Shown here: in pieces, positions 43,163-54,837 of the stretch
How positions within the stretch are numbered: the first letter of the stretch is position 1
How the letters are laid out: each line of letters starts with the position of its first letter
Assembly (NCBI GenBank): GCA_029215795.1
Contig: JARDYH010000003.1
Span: 31,063,001 to 31,127,000 of the forward strand
Direction of reading: 5' to 3'
DNA length: 64,000 bases
From: Anniella stebbinsi
Lineage: Eukaryota > Chordata > Lepidosauria > Squamata > Anniellidae
Position numbers and translations under genes: made by a program
Notes under the pieces: generated by a model
Database searches by the model: none
Told to the model about the DNA's origin: nothing
The model's input: only the letters and a program-made list of their open reading frames with translations

Positions 43163-44341
43163 TTGCTCTCTGGAAGACAGAAACAAACTTCAATGTGATC
43201 TTGATAGACTGGAATGCTGGGCTGAAAACAACAGGATGAAATTTAATAAGGATAAATGCCAAGTTCTACACCTTGGAAAAAGAAACCAAATGCACAATTA
43301 CAAGATGGCTTGGCTTAGCAATATGACAAGAAAGACAGGATCTTGGAATTGTTATAGATCACAAGCTGAATATGAGCCAACAGTGTGATGTGGCTGCAAA
43401 AAAAGCAAATGCTATTTTGGCCTGCATTAATAGAAGTATAGCTTCCAAATCACATGAGGTACTGGTTCCCCTCTATTTGGCACTGGTTAGGCCCCATGTT
43501 GAGTACTGCATGCAGTTCTGGGCACCACACTTCAAGAAGGATGCAGACAAGCTGGAGTGTGTTCAGAGAAGGTCAACAAGGGTGATCAGGGGTCTGGAAA
43601 CAAAGCCATATGAGGAGAGACTGAAAGAACTGGGCATATTTAGCCTGGAGAAGAGAAAATTGAGGGGAGATATAATTAGGGTGACCAGATAAAATCCAGG
43701 TCAGGGCTCATGTAACTTTAACAGTTGTAGAGAAAAGGGAATTTCAGCCAGTGTCATTTGTATGCAATTGATTCCTGGTGAAATTCCCTCTTCATCACAA
43801 CAGTTAAAGTTGCATGCGCTATACTAGAGTGACCATATACAAAAGAAGGCAGGGCCCCTGCAACTTTAACTGTTGTGATGAAGAGGGAATTTCACCAGGA
43901 ATTAATTGCATACAAATGACTCTGTCTGAAATTCCCTTTTCTCTACAACTGTTAAAGTTACATGAGCCCTGACCTGGATTTTATCTGGTCACCCTTGATA
44001 TGATAGCACTCTTCAAATACTTGAAAGCTTGTCACACAGAGGAGGGCCAGGATCTCTTCTCGATTAATCCAGAGTGCAGGACACGGAATAATGGGCTCAA
44101 GTTACAGAAGCCAGATTCCAGCTGGACATCAGGAAAAACTTCCTGACTGTTAGAGCAATATGACAATGGAACCAATTATCTAGGATGGTCGTGGGCTATC
44201 CCACACTAGAGGTATTCAAGAGGCAGCTGGACAACCATCTGTCAGATGTGTGTAAGGTGGATTCCTGCACTGAGCAGGAGGTTGGACTCGATGGCCTTAT
44301 AGGCCCCTTCCAACTCTACTATTCTATGATTCTATGATTCT
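43163..44341 (+). mobile_element. CR1 LINE 3' end, interrupted by a MITE
   Basis: This plus-strand CR1 is truncated at nearly the same point as the copy at 2699-3575. It encodes [34 protein letters not shown] and [20 protein letters not shown], with a frameshift near 43330-43375. After the MITE (43677-43996) it continues with 'gatagcactcttcaaatact', the 3' UTR and a terminal (ATTCTATG)-type octamer repeat at 44317-44341, the CR1 hallmark. Confidence 0.92.
43677..43996 (+). mobile_element. TAGGGTGACC-type MITE, reference full copy (320 bp), 8-bp TSD
   Basis: The ends are TAGGGTGACCAGATAAAATC and GATTTTATCTGGTCACCCTT. The flanks gatataat (43669-43676) and gatatgat (43997-44004) agree in 7 of 8 bases. 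Because it sits inside a CR1 whose uninterrupted sequence is known from 2699-3575, its boundaries are secure. The two halves are inverted copies with 'tgcaactttaactgttgtga' and 'ggaattaattgcatacaaat'. It is non-autonomous, probably hAT-like. Confidence 0.9.
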
Positions 44342-44872
44342 AAGTGTGCATAGGATGGAAGGCTTAAAAATTTCAACAAGTGTTACCCAAATTATCCTTT
44401 GACTGACAGAAAAACTCCAAATCATCTTAAAGGTTGTCATTTCTAGTTATACACTCAAGAAATGACAAGTGCCATCACAGAAGAAATGTACAATGATATT
44501 AAATTATTAGCAGTAAGAATCATTCTGCGAAGCACTTTTTGAATGCACAGAGTGCTTTTAAATACTTAAGCTGTCTGTGCTCAGAACAGCTTTTGGAGCA
44601 GGGTGAATTAAAAGAAAAATCGATCACATCAAGTTTACTTTTGCACCATGGTTTAATCAATCCACATATGCACTGGTTTGCATCAGTAACCTGTAAACGG
44701 GGAGCGGGGGAAGCAATGCAAATGGCAAACTGCCTATACGTCTATCCTGAAATCAATTTTAGAAATTCTCCAAGTTAAATCAGAAGTCATCTGAATGGAA
44801 TATGGGGCACAGCAAACACATGGAACTATAATGGGAAAGCCATAGGGGGAAATCGATTTGATGCTATGTAAG
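44342..44872. other. no recognised gene
   Basis: Unassigned AT-rich sequence without a supported frame. Confidence 0.4.
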
Positions 44873-45118
44873 AGAGCCAGAGTTGTGTAGTAGCTAAAGT
44901 GTTGGACTGGGAATCAGGAGATCCAGGTTCTATTTCCCACTTGGCCATGGAAGCTCACTGGGTGACTTTGGGCCAGTCACAGACTCTCAGCCCAACCTAC
45001 CTCACAGGGTTGTTGTTATGGGGATAAAATGGAGAGGAAGAGGGTCATGTATGCTGCCTTGGTTCCTTGGAAGAAATAAGGTGGGATATAAATGTAATAA
45101 ATAAATAATAAAATAAAT
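44873..45118 (+). mobile_element. tRNA-derived CORE/MIR-like SINE
   Basis: The head is 'gtagtagctaaagtgttgga' with 'ggttctatttccc' in place of a tRNA B box. The middle is 'gggtgactttgggccagtca' and 'ctcacagggttgttgtt', and the tail 'ggtgggatataaatgtaa' ends in (AATA)n. It is the same family as 10690-10925, in the opposite orientation. It is not a functional tRNA. Confidence 0.85.
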
Positions 45119-45119
45119 T

Positions 45120-45859
45120 TTGCCGCTGGTCAATGAAGGCCTGTTTCTCAGAAGTACTGAAGAAGTGGGTGGCAGTGGATGGCAGCAAGGAGGCAGCAGG
45201 TAAGGAGTGTGAGTGGGGGGAGGGGGAGGTCCCCCATTACCTGCCGGCATCCTTCACTACCATCCACTGCTTCCATACTACTGATAAACAGGCCGCAAGG
45301 CCTGCTTATCAGTAGTACAGAAGCAGCGGATGGCAGCGTGGGACACTGGCAGGTAAGAAGCGTGAGTGGGGGGAAGGGGAGGGGGAGGGAGGTCCCCACT
45401 TACCTGCCGGGGCCATCCGCTTCCCTCCTCTGGTCTCTTCTACTGAGAAACAGGCTTCACGGCCTGCTTCTCAGTAGCGCGCCAGGTGATGATGTCATCA
45501 CCTGGCCCCATACTGAGAACTAGGCTGCAAAGGCTGTTTCTCAGTAGATTGGAATAGCGGATGGCAGCAGATGGAAGTGAGCACCTCGGCAGGTAAGGAG
45601 CGCAAGTGGAGGGAGGGACAGGGAGGGAGGGGGAGTTAGGTCCCACTCACCCGCCCCCATGTTTTTGCCATAGGCTCGCATTGGGGGAAATGTAAGCCTA
45701 TGGGGAAAACACTTAAAATGGCATCCGATCCGAAAATCGGATGTCTGATTTTCGGATTGGAATCGATTCCAAACCAAACCAGGAAGCCTCCAATCCGATC
45801 CAAGGCACTGGTTCCGATCCTGATTCCGATCTGGTTTTGGGGGTCCATGCACACCCCTA
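45120..45859 (-). mobile_element. hairpin-chain hAT-like element 4, truncated, second subfamily
   Basis: It ends at 45859 with GCACACCCCTA and has the family layout in reverse: GATCCGA-type subterminal repeats, a hairpin around 'gccataggctcgcattgg' and 'aagcctatggggaaaac', and modules with centre 'ccaggtgatgatgtcatcacctgg' (near 45495) and ggtaag / cttacc boundaries. The inner arms carry 'ctgagaaacaggctt', as in element 8 (60486-61078), so these two form a subfamily. No TAGGG terminus is found on the left next to the SINE, so it is truncated. Confidence 0.8.
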
Positions 45860-45946
45860 GTAACAACTGAGTTGGTAGCCTGGCCACCATTTTGCAACCT
45901 CCAGACCTAGCATCATTCCAGTGCATTGGGCAGGAGGGAATGGTGA

Positions 45947-45987
<41 letters not shown>

Positions 45988-46585
45988 GAAATTGGTGGAA
46001 AACAGAGGATCTTCTTCAAAGTGGCCTTCTTTTTCTAAGGAGTTGAGAAAAGAAAGGGAAATTTTCTCAGAAAAATGTCTCCTGAGGACTTTTGCCTCAT
46101 CTCTATCATGGAGCAGTTGAGCCAGGAACCAAAGGCACGTGGGTGGAAAGAGCCGACAGTCAGAAGCAAAAACTTCTTTTAGAAATCATGTTGCAAGAGT
46201 TTTGAATAAGGAGAGAGGAATCTGACAATCCAGAGAGCAAGGAAGGAAGGAAAGAGATAAGCATGCTGCTGGTGCGAGGAGGAGACAAGAATTAAATAAG
46301 GTGCTCCATCTCAGAGATATACTTTCCGTAATTCTAATGGAAATTCTGCCTCATGCTGCCTGTCATAGGCAACCTAATCTACCACTGAGAGATGCGCACA
46401 TTTGGGGAAAAGAAGGCAAAATCCAAGGAACATTAAGGTCACTCTCATCCTGCCAGGTGGCCTATGTTGCCACTCTATTCTGGGTTCCTTCCTCATATAT
46501 GCAAAAATATACAGAAATGAAGAAGAAATCAAATTGGAGGAATTCATGTATCAGAAACAGAAACAAAGATCAAGGCCTGATTCCA

Positions 46586-46633
<48 letters not shown>

Positions 46634-46867
46634 CTACTTTTTTCTATTTAAAATAAATCAGATCATAGTTGTGAGTCATTCAGATTTCTGTACAGATATG
46701 TACAAAGTGCCTTGTGTGGGTGACTGGAGAGCCAGTCACACCACGGGCTCAAGAACTGAACATTTCTAAAAATCAGTTAGCAAAGTTTCATGTATTCATA
46801 AAAGAATATGGCCTATTTGAGGCATTTGCACGAATGTGTGAGGGCTTAAACTGGGTAGGTGGCATAG
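45860..46867. repeat. unassigned stretch with two (CA)n microsatellites
   Basis: (CA)n arrays lie at about 45951-45985 and 46588-46630. No gene or recognisable transposon end was found between them. Confidence 0.7.
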
Positions 46868-47501
46868 TAGGGCTGAGCATCCCAATCCTGCCCCCTACAT
46901 CCCTGTGCATCCTTTGTTCAATCAGTGACCCTGCTTTGCCAAGGTCACTGATTGCATGGAGAATTCTATTCATGTTTACTCATTATTCCATTTTTATGCG
47001 ACCTTTTGGAACCTGGTGGACCCCCACATCTGCCCCACCCATATCCACTTGTGAGAATAGACGCTTCCCCCCCCCCCCCCAGCACTCACGAGGTCTTAGC
47101 AAGCACTTGGCAGCGAAATCATGCACTTCCCCCTTTCTGCATCAATGGCGGCCACCATTGTCACAAAAGAGGGAAGCACATATTTTTGGGAGCCTCCAAT
47201 GGAGCATTCGTGCCTTTACCCTCACATCAATGGGGCCTTTAAGGCTGCCATTGACACAGGGGGGAATGTGCAATTTACAGAGGCTCCTAAAAATGCACAG
47301 TTCCCCCATTGCATCAATGGCAGCCGCTATTGATGCAGGAAGGAGGAAGTGCACAATTTTGGAGCGAGGGTCTGCCGAGTGCTTGCTGGGCCAAGCCAAG
47401 CCTCAGAAGAGGTTCACGCTGCCCAGCAAGCACTCACAGACAGCAGCGGCGACAGGACGAGCACCCTCTGAGCCTAACATGGGTAGATTTGTACACCCCT
47501 A
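46868..47501. repeat. foldback region with TAGGGCTGAGCAT / GTACACCCCTA ends
   Basis: It is bounded by TAGGGCTGAGCATCCC on the left and TTTGTACACCCCTA on the right, suggestive of the TAGGGRTGTGCAC group. Inside are three hairpins: 'tcagtgacc...ggtcactga' (46921-46952), a large one with arms 'tgcacttccccctttctgca' and 'tgcaggaaggaggaagtgca' (47120-47353), and 'gagtgcttgctggg...cccagcaagcactc' (47377-47444). Flanking octamers do not match, so it is either eroded or not a single element. The long open frame across it is not credible as a gene. Confidence 0.6.
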
Positions 47502-47504
47502 CTG

Positions 47505-47800
47505 AGAGCTGAACCTGGCAGCATCCCAACTGCCCCATGTTGTCCCAACTGTAACTTCCAGAACATCTTCAAGAGCAGCTCCACATAAGACACATTACAA
47601 GCATCGAAATGTGAGGTTACCAGAGCATGGATCACTATGACTAAGCGATCTCTGTCCAGGAATGACCATACCTGGTGCACCAGCTGAAGATAGGCAAAAG
47701 CACAAAGCTGGGTCCAGGTGTGTCCCCAAACTATGCATCTGTTCTTCTAAGAGGAGCTCAACGCCATCATCCAATCACCTCATGCATACCATATGCAGAA
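47505..47800 (-). mobile_element. L2-like LINE RT C-terminal fragment
   Basis: On the minus strand it reads 'FLDRDRLVIVIHALVTSHFD' then 'ACNVSYVELLLKMFWKLQLG', matching the DYCNALYVGLPLKVVRKLQLVQ block of the 8002-9582 protein with substitutions. Flanking parts are degraded. Confidence 0.75.
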
Positions 47801-48390
47801 CACATGCATTATTTATGCAGAACATCCCAGAATTTCCCCCTGGTCATGGCATCTGTGTACTAAAGAGAGTTTGCCTTACTCTTTTCGGTCCTGCTTCTTC
47901 CATTTTATTTTGTTCTCTGTAGTACAGAGAAAGCAGACAAGAGAGCAGCATCTCTACAGGAAAGCAAAGGTCATCAGGTTGGCAGCAGAGACTTCGTTAG
48001 TGATATGATAAACTTGAGATGTTTGCTGCCAGGGGAAATCACTGAGAAAAATGGGCCATTTAGATACTATGGGAGATCAAATAAAGACACAAGCAAGTGG
48101 ATCAACAGTTCCACTAAGCTGCAAGATGAAGCCAGTGACTACTGTATGAAGGATAATAATGCTCATGTTTCAAGATATAAATGATTACCTGTCACGGTTC
48201 CAGAGAAATTTTTGACTGTCTTTGGCAGAATTACAGCCTGCTAGATACATTGGTGGTTTCCTCAGATGAGATAGTACCACTTCCTTAATTGCATTCTATC
48301 TACAATTAGTACAGATGAAGAGAAAGGGGATGTGCAGCCATTGTTGTACTACAGCCAACATGGAATGTAAACCTCTCTAAGACCATTGTG
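47801..48390. other. no recognised gene
   Basis: Unassigned sequence. No coding or repeat feature recognised. Confidence 0.4.
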
Positions 48391-48765
48391 GTTACAATGA
48401 GGCTGTCTGAACACTTGGAAAGCCCTGGAGTAGGTGCGTGGTGGTGCGGTGCCGGTTATACGATGCTGCTGCAATCACCCACCCACCTCAAGGCTTTCCA
48501 CCGAAGCTGCGGAGAAAAAAAAGTCAGGGACTTAACCGGCTTTTTTCTCTGGAGCGAGGCGAGGACATGCAGGACAGCATCAGACAACCCCTCGCTTTGC
48601 TCCAGAGTTGCAGTGGAGGCATGGCCGGCCGGTGCCTGGTGACTTGTGATCCATTCTCCAGATGGCCACCCAAAACCCCCACGCTCTCTTCTCAGCATTG
48701 GGAGGGAAAGTGTGGGGTTTGAGTGGGAGGCAGCACCAACTCAACACTGTGAAGACACCCCTACT
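48391..48765. repeat. candidate foldback element
   Basis: The core hairpin has arms 'ctctggagcgaggcgagg' (48549-48566) and 'cctcgctttgctccagag' (48589-48606). The outer edges 'ggctgtctgaacac' and 'gtgaagacaccc' are weakly inverted. No target duplication was found, and long frames here are non-coding. Confidence 0.45.
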
Positions 48766-49609
48766 ATCTACAGGATTCAATATCGCAATCATGTCACCAT
48801 TTTTTTCCCAGAAAATAAAGCCCTGCTCAGTATAGGACAGTATCCCTCTCTCTATTTTCAATGTTCAGACGGGAGTGCAGATGTTTATGTAGCCAAAACA
48901 GCACCATTCATGCTGAAGAGGGAGGCTTGGAGAAATAGGATTGGGGAAACACCAAGGTTTGCAGAAGTACTGAAATAAAACAAAACAAAAACCTTTTAGA
49001 AATAAACCTTAAGTTGTTGGGGTGGAGGGAGGACTCAGCAGCCATGGATGACTGATTGAGGAGAGAACCCCCCCCCAAAAAAAAAAAAAAACTAGGAGAG
49101 AGGAGGAATGAAACAGAGTATTCTGAACAGGAGCACTCCACACTGTAGCATTTTTGTTGCTAATCCTACGAGTTGCTATGAATAATTTCCATAGTTCTTT
49201 AACAACATGATCTTAAGCATATTTATTGGAAGCCAGTTCTACTGAGTACAATGGGACATACTCCCAAGGAAGGGTGCAGAGGATTACAGCTAATTGTGCA
49301 GAGTGCTTTACGATCATGGTCTCATTTGTCATCAGCCATGAACATGGTGTTGCATTTATTATACATAATAACCAGAAGATGTGACAGTGGTTTGGCAGTG
49401 GCAGAGAAAGACAGAGATGGTGATGATTAGGTTCATTGGAACACCTTTGCCTCGAAGAAGTGTTGCTATTTAAGTTCATTGCATTTATTGTTATTAGTTA
49501 CTACTGAACCTACAGTTTGGAATAGCCCTTACTTTGATACTGCTGGCAACCATAGGAATGGGCCCTGCATTGATGTACCCCTACCTTCAAACTGTATAAA
49601 TGATAAAAC
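48766..49609. other. no recognised gene
   Basis: Unassigned, with a C/A homopolymer run at 49069-49091 and a diverged copy of the 'tacaatgggacatactccca' dispersed repeat at 49225-49292. Confidence 0.4.
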
Positions 49610-49871
49610 TAGGGCTGTGCACAGCCCCCCTCACCTTAGAGGCCAATTCAGAGCCTCCAAAATAGTCCCAATTTGACTCGGGATGCTTTGGGGTGTGCCC
49701 GCCTCACCTCAGCACTGAAGCTGAAGCGAGATCTCCCTCCCTGCAAAGTGGGTCAGCTCTGCAGGTTCCTAGGTGCTGGCTGTGTGGCTGGCACCCAGGA
49801 AATCCAGTTGCAAGGCCAACCAGGAGTTCATTAGACTCCTGACTCCCCACTCACAGCCCCCTTCCCCCCTC
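49610..49871. other. possible eroded TAGGGCTGTGCAC terminus
   Basis: TAGGGCTGTGCACAGCCCCC at 49610 resembles the TAGGGRTGTGCAC family end. Following sequence has 'gaggccaattcagagcctcc', similar in plan to a subterminal hairpin. A partner end might be GGCACACACCCCTA (51609-51622 region), but flanking octamers (gataaaac, caatcccc) differ. Confidence 0.4.
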
Positions 49872-50925
49872 TGATCAATTGATTGATTGATTGATTGATT
49901 TTATTTTATTTCTAACCTGCCTCTCCATCCAGATCGAGGAGGGGAACAACAATAAATATAAAAATAAAAATCATAAAATAGATAAAAACATTAAAACAAA
50001 TAAAAACAAGTACATTATTAAAAACATCTTAAAATTCAACTGGATAGGCCTGCTGGGAGAGAGCAGTCTTCACGGCTCTCTTAAATTCCAGAAGTCTGCT
50101 AATTTGTCAAATCTCCTCCAGCAGTCTGGGAGTGGCAGAAAAGAAGGTCCTCTGGGTAACACTCGTCAGCCTACATAGTTCTGGCTGATTGGAGTTAATT
50201 CTTCCCAGAGGACCTGAGTGTGCGGGGCGGATTGTATGGGAGAAGGTGATCCCGCAGGTAACCTGGACCCAAACCATGTAGGGCTTTAAAGGTAATAACC
50301 AACACTTTGTACTTCGCCCGGAAACTGATTGGCAGCCAGTGAAGAGATTTTAAAAGTGGTGTAATGTGGTCACCCCTAGATGTACAGGTGACCAACCTGG
50401 CTGCCATATTTTGAACTAGTTGAAGTTTCCGGACTAGGCACAAAGGTAGCCCTATGTACAGCACATTGCAGAAGTTGAGCCTCGAAGTTACCAGTGCGTG
50501 CACTACCATCTTTAGGTCTTCCAACTCTAGGAAGGGGCACAGCTAGCATATCAGCTGAAGCTGCTAGTAGGCACTCCTGGCCGTCGCATCTATCTGGGCT
50601 GTCATTTGGAGTGATGGATCCAGGAGTACCCCCAAGCTGTGAACACAGTCTTTCAGGGGGGTGTAGCCCCATCCAGAACTGGTTGACACACCTCCAAACC
50701 CAGGTTGTAGCCTTTGACAGCAAGCACCTCTATCTTGTCTGGATTCAGCTTCAGTTTGTTTTTCCTCATCCAGCCCATTACTGCCTCCAAGCATTCATTC
50801 AGAGGAGACACACTATCCTTAGCTGACGATGTTGTTGAAGGCAAAGAGAAATATATTTGGGTGTCATCAGCATACTGATAGCACCCTGCCCCATGCCTTT
50901 GAATGATCTCTCCCCTTGCCCACCC
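49872..50925 (-). mobile_element. L2-like LINE, second subfamily, 5'-truncated and frameshifted
   Basis: On the minus strand the homology starts 'GCYQYADDTQIYF' (near 50885), just at the RT catalytic box. It continues through 'GWMRKNKLKLNPDK', 'VHALVTSRLNFCNVLYIGLP' and 'HWLPISFRAKYKVLVITFKA' to a tail of (AATC)n at 49875-49897. Frame changes occur near 50655 and 50525. It is most similar to the 31915-33591 copy. Confidence 0.88.
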
Positions 50926-52365
50926 AAACCTGGAGCTGCTGACACCACTGGGACTTACCTTTAAATTGTGCCCTCCTCTCTGAGATCTGAGCTGCAATTC
51001 AAAGTTAAAATCATGGTGGCTCTCTGTTTTTACTTTCTCTATGGCCACAAACTACAGTGGCAATAAAGGGGAAATGGTCCTTTATGACTGCTGTAGTTGC
51101 AGCCATAGATACATTAAAATCAGAGATGCCCCATGATCTTAACTTTAAATTATGGCTCGGCTTTCAGGGAAGAGGACAAATTTAAAGGTTTGTCCTGGTG
51201 GTGGCGGCAGCTACAATGGTTGTAGGAGGTAACCAGGGAGGTCGAAGAGGGCAGGGAGGGAGAGAGAGGTCAATGGACTGACATGGACTCATGGGCAGCT
51301 TTCCTGCGCAGGTGAGCGGGCGGTGGGGAATGCCCCCCCCCCCAAATTGGCTTGAGGCATCCCCAGGGCTTTGATGCCAATCCACTTTGGCCTTGGTGTG
51401 TGGTACAGGCTCTGATTCGGACCGAGGTGGACTAAATCAGCCTGTCTCATCTTAGGTTCAGGGATACAGCCCAAGGTGCTACAGAGCCCTATACAAAACT
51501 CTGTGCTGGTTAGGAAAATTGGCCATCTAGTGAATGAAGTTGTAACTGCAGATTCAAACAGTATCAAATTAATAAAAAGTAATTGATGCATTTTATAACC
51601 AAATTAATTTGGGGCACACACCCCTACAATCCCCTTAGATTGCATGCCAACTTTCAGGTGTCTAGGTTTCATGGTCTTGGCGCTATGACACACGTCCTCT
51701 TTTATCATACTAAATGTAATACCATGCTCCTTAGACATTTACCATTAATTACTAGTCATTGGGAAATTACAAAATAAAATAATAAAACCTTAAGCTGCAA
51801 TTACACTTACCTGGACATTAGCACGTGGCCGTCGTGGCCGCCATTTTGAAGTGCAAATTTGATGATGTTCCCATGCTTCAATTTTGGCAGGTTTTGAATA
51901 TGTTAATCATAGATGATTTCTGAGTGGAAAATTCTTTTAAGAACTTCTGTTACAATTTTGCCTATGTGACAACAGTATTTTTCCTAGACTAAGTAACATC
52001 CTGTGTGGAAACATCCACAGACCTAGTAGCAAATGTGACTTTGTCCAGGAGATTTACTTCCTTAAAAGCCTCACTGCTCCTTCCTTACTGAGCACCTGTA
52101 CAGCCCAGTTACTTCACTGACATCTCCAAGCAAGAGGGTAGGAACGCCTATCTAGTCCTCGAATACTGTCAGAGCCAAATCCCCAGGTTTATATCTTGTA
52201 TATACACTGGGGTGTGATGGTTGCCACATCCTCCCCAGTTGTTCCCCCATCAGCCATGGGGAGACATAAAACCTGCTCGTGTGTAAACCATGCAAATAAG
52301 TTCAGTCATGCAGGTGGCTGTTTATAAGGGTGAACAAGTGTAGAGGCAATAATGTTGACCTCAAT
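50926..52365. other. no recognised gene
   Basis: Unassigned. It includes a hairpin-like pair (about 51100-51220), a C run at 51331-51343 and 'ccgtcgtggccgcca' at 51828. The ends of any element hosting the L2 could not be fixed. Confidence 0.35.
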
Positions 52366-52480
52366 ACATAGATTCATAGAGTTGGAGGACAATCTAACCC
52401 AACCTCCTGCTTAATGGAGAAAATCCAGAGCATGATCATCTCTAACCTCTACTTGAAGACTTCTAGCATAAATTGAGCCC
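52366..52480 (-). mobile_element. CR1 3' end fragment (old)
   Basis: 'tagattcatagagttgga' followed by 'caacctcctgctt' is the reverse complement of a CR1 3' UTR terminus, comparable with 2699-2790. It is short and diverged. Confidence 0.6.
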
Positions 52481-52968
52481 TAAGCTGCTTAAGAAACATA
52501 TTTGAAGCCAGAATGTGTATGGTGCATTATAGCCAGCCTCATGCCGAACTCCTTAAACTGCTGCTGTTACTCCTCCTCCACCTCCTCAGGTCTTTAAAGA
52601 ATCTAGTCCAATTCTATGCCACCTTCCTTTCACCCATTATGCCCCCCCACCAGTCTCCTGTTCCAGCCTCCTGCAGCTGTGCTGTTTTTCAGACAACACT
52701 ATGCTCTATATTGTGTATAACAGGCCCAAAGGCCAATTCACAAGAGTCTTTTGTCTTAACACTTCAGGAAATTAGTAGAGCTGTGGGCCAGTGACCTCTC
52801 AAAATTCTCCACCCTATTTGTGGGTAGAGAAATTAGGGGAACAATTTCACCGAATTTCTCCAGGGGGAGGAGAATTTCTCCAACCATTTCTCACAGGCAG
52901 TCATCAGACAAGGGTTCTTTCTCTTTTTTCTCCGTAAGTGTTTTTTTTGGGGGGAGGGGGGTTTGCAC
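52481..52968. other. no recognised gene
   Basis: Unassigned, with (CTC) and (CTG) clusters near 52560-52590 and a T/G homopolymer junction at 52941-52961. Confidence 0.4.
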
Positions 52969-54124
52969 TAGGGATGTGCACTGGATTGGATCCGATCCAT
53001 GATCTGAATCCAATTCAGGGAGAAATTGGATAAAATTAGCCAATTTATCCGATTTCCGATTTCACCGCTGGATTGGCCGATCCAATCCGATCCGATCCGG
53101 AAAGGTTCCGATCCAGATTGGATAAATTGGCAGATTGGCGGGCGCCAGCTGGCGCCCACCACCGCTTCCATTGGCGGGCGCCAGCGGGCACCCGCTGATG
53201 GAAGCGGACAGCGGGGGGGGGCTTCCCTAGCGGGGCTGTCTGCTTCCATTACCCGCCGATGGAAGCGGACAACGGGGACAGGGGCGGAGGACATGCGCAG
53301 ACAGCCAGGAAAGGTAAGCAGGGGGGAGGGGGGTGGGAGGCGCGTGGCGTGCTTACCTTTCCTGGCCGTCCGCTCCCGTCTGCCGCTGGCCACTACTGCG
53401 AGCACGCATCGCGGCCTGCTCCTAGGTAGTGCGCCAGGTGATGACATCACCTGGCGCGCTACTCAGGAGCAGGCTGCGAAGCCCGCTCGCAGTAGCGGCC
53501 AGCAGCGGACGGGAGCGGATGTCCCCTGAAGGTAAGCAGGGAGGGGGGAGGGGGGCCCGTGCGCACGCCGCTTACCTTCGGGAGACATGATGATCAGGTG
53601 ATGATCACCTGGCGCGCTACCTAGGGGCAGGCTGCGAAGCCTGCTCGCAGTAGCGGCCAGCGGCGGACGGGAGTGGACGGCCACGGAAGGTAAACAGGGG
53701 GAGGGGGAGGGGGCTTACCACCCCAGGGCCATCCGCTTCCATCCGCTGACGCCCGCGGGCACTAGCGGATGGAAGCGGATGGCCCCGGGGGGGTAAGGAG
53801 CATGGGGGAGGGGGCTTATCTGCCGACACCATCCACAGTGGATGGCCCCGGGGGGGAGGGAGTTAGGTCCCCCTCACCCACCCGCCACCATTTTTTCCTC
53901 ATAGACTTGCCTTGGGGGAAAGCTTTCTTTCCCCCAATGCAAGTCTATTGGGGGGGGGGGGGAATGGCGGCCGATCCAAAAATCGGAAGTTCCGATTTTT
54001 GGATCAGGATTGGACCCGATATGGTCCGGGGGGGCTCCGATTTTGTCCGATCCGATCCGGGACAAAATTGGAGGTCCTGATCCGGGTCCCGATCTGATCC
54101 GGGAGGGGTCCGTGCACACCCCTA
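52969..54124 (-). mobile_element. hairpin-chain hAT-like element 5 (1156 bp), perfect 8-bp TSD
   Basis: It is inserted in reverse: it begins TAGGGATGTGCACTGGAT and ends CGTGCACACCCCTA. The exact duplication gtttgcac is at 52961-52968 and 54125-54132. It has one full palindromic module (centre 53444, caggtgatgacatcacctg) and a damaged second one near 53593. The hairpin equivalent to the 30-bp palindrome reads 'catagacttgccttggggga' facing 'cccccaatgcaagtctat'. It is more diverged from the other copies, hence probably older or a separate subfamily. Confidence 0.92.
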
Positions 54125-54256
54125 GTTTGCACTGCTACTGAAAGTGGCAACAGCATCAACTGCGTTGGCAGCCTGGCCCCCATTTTGCATCCTACACATT
54201 GCCCCATATACCTAGCATCACTCTGGGATATTGAGGGGAGGAAATGCAGCCATCAC

Positions 54257-54296
<40 letters not shown>

Positions 54297-54802
54297 TTGA
54301 AGAAAATATGGAAATAAATGTAAGAACTGTTTTTCCACATAAATTGTTGCACCTATCATTCAGAGCCTTTGCAGTTTTCTTACCTAGGGCCACCTCTACG
54401 ATGTCTGTCATTTTCCAAAGAATTGGGCCACAAGGAACATAAGGGGATAAGCACTTCCTTTATTGATACCCTCAACATGTGAAGGCTTCTCTTTTACTAA
54501 AAATCTCTGCACCTATCAAGTTGAAACTTTGCATGGTTGATTCCCTGAGAAGATATGCCCTTTGCAAAAGCCGTCCAAATCTGCTAAGAAACAAAAATGT
54601 TATCTGCAGTTCCCTTTTAAAAATAAATAAATAAATCAAAATATAAAGGTGCATAGCACAAAAACCAATGCATCTATATTTCTTAAATTTGGCAATCTTA
54701 ATTCCCTCCTTAGGGGGTATTATTAAACATTTCTATACCCTCCAATAGCTGAAGGTCTGTCACCAGTTATGACAAATGTTAAAAAGTTATAACCATTTAA
54801 AA

Positions 54803-54837
<35 letters not shown>

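Noticed and set aside
44873..44945. tRNA gene
   Set aside because: The tRNA-like head is diverged and is part of a SINE with a CORE region and LINE-like tail. A second copy at 10690-10925 shows the same structure.
46714..47505. A 263-codon open frame
   Set aside because: It overlaps the foldback region 46868-47501, switches composition at its edges, and has no domain or homologue that I can recognise.
49610..51622. A ninth complete TAGGGRTGTGCAC element spanning 2 kb with an L2 inside
   Set aside because: The left end is similar, but the proposed right end is weak and the flanking octamers (gataaaac, caatcccc) do not match.
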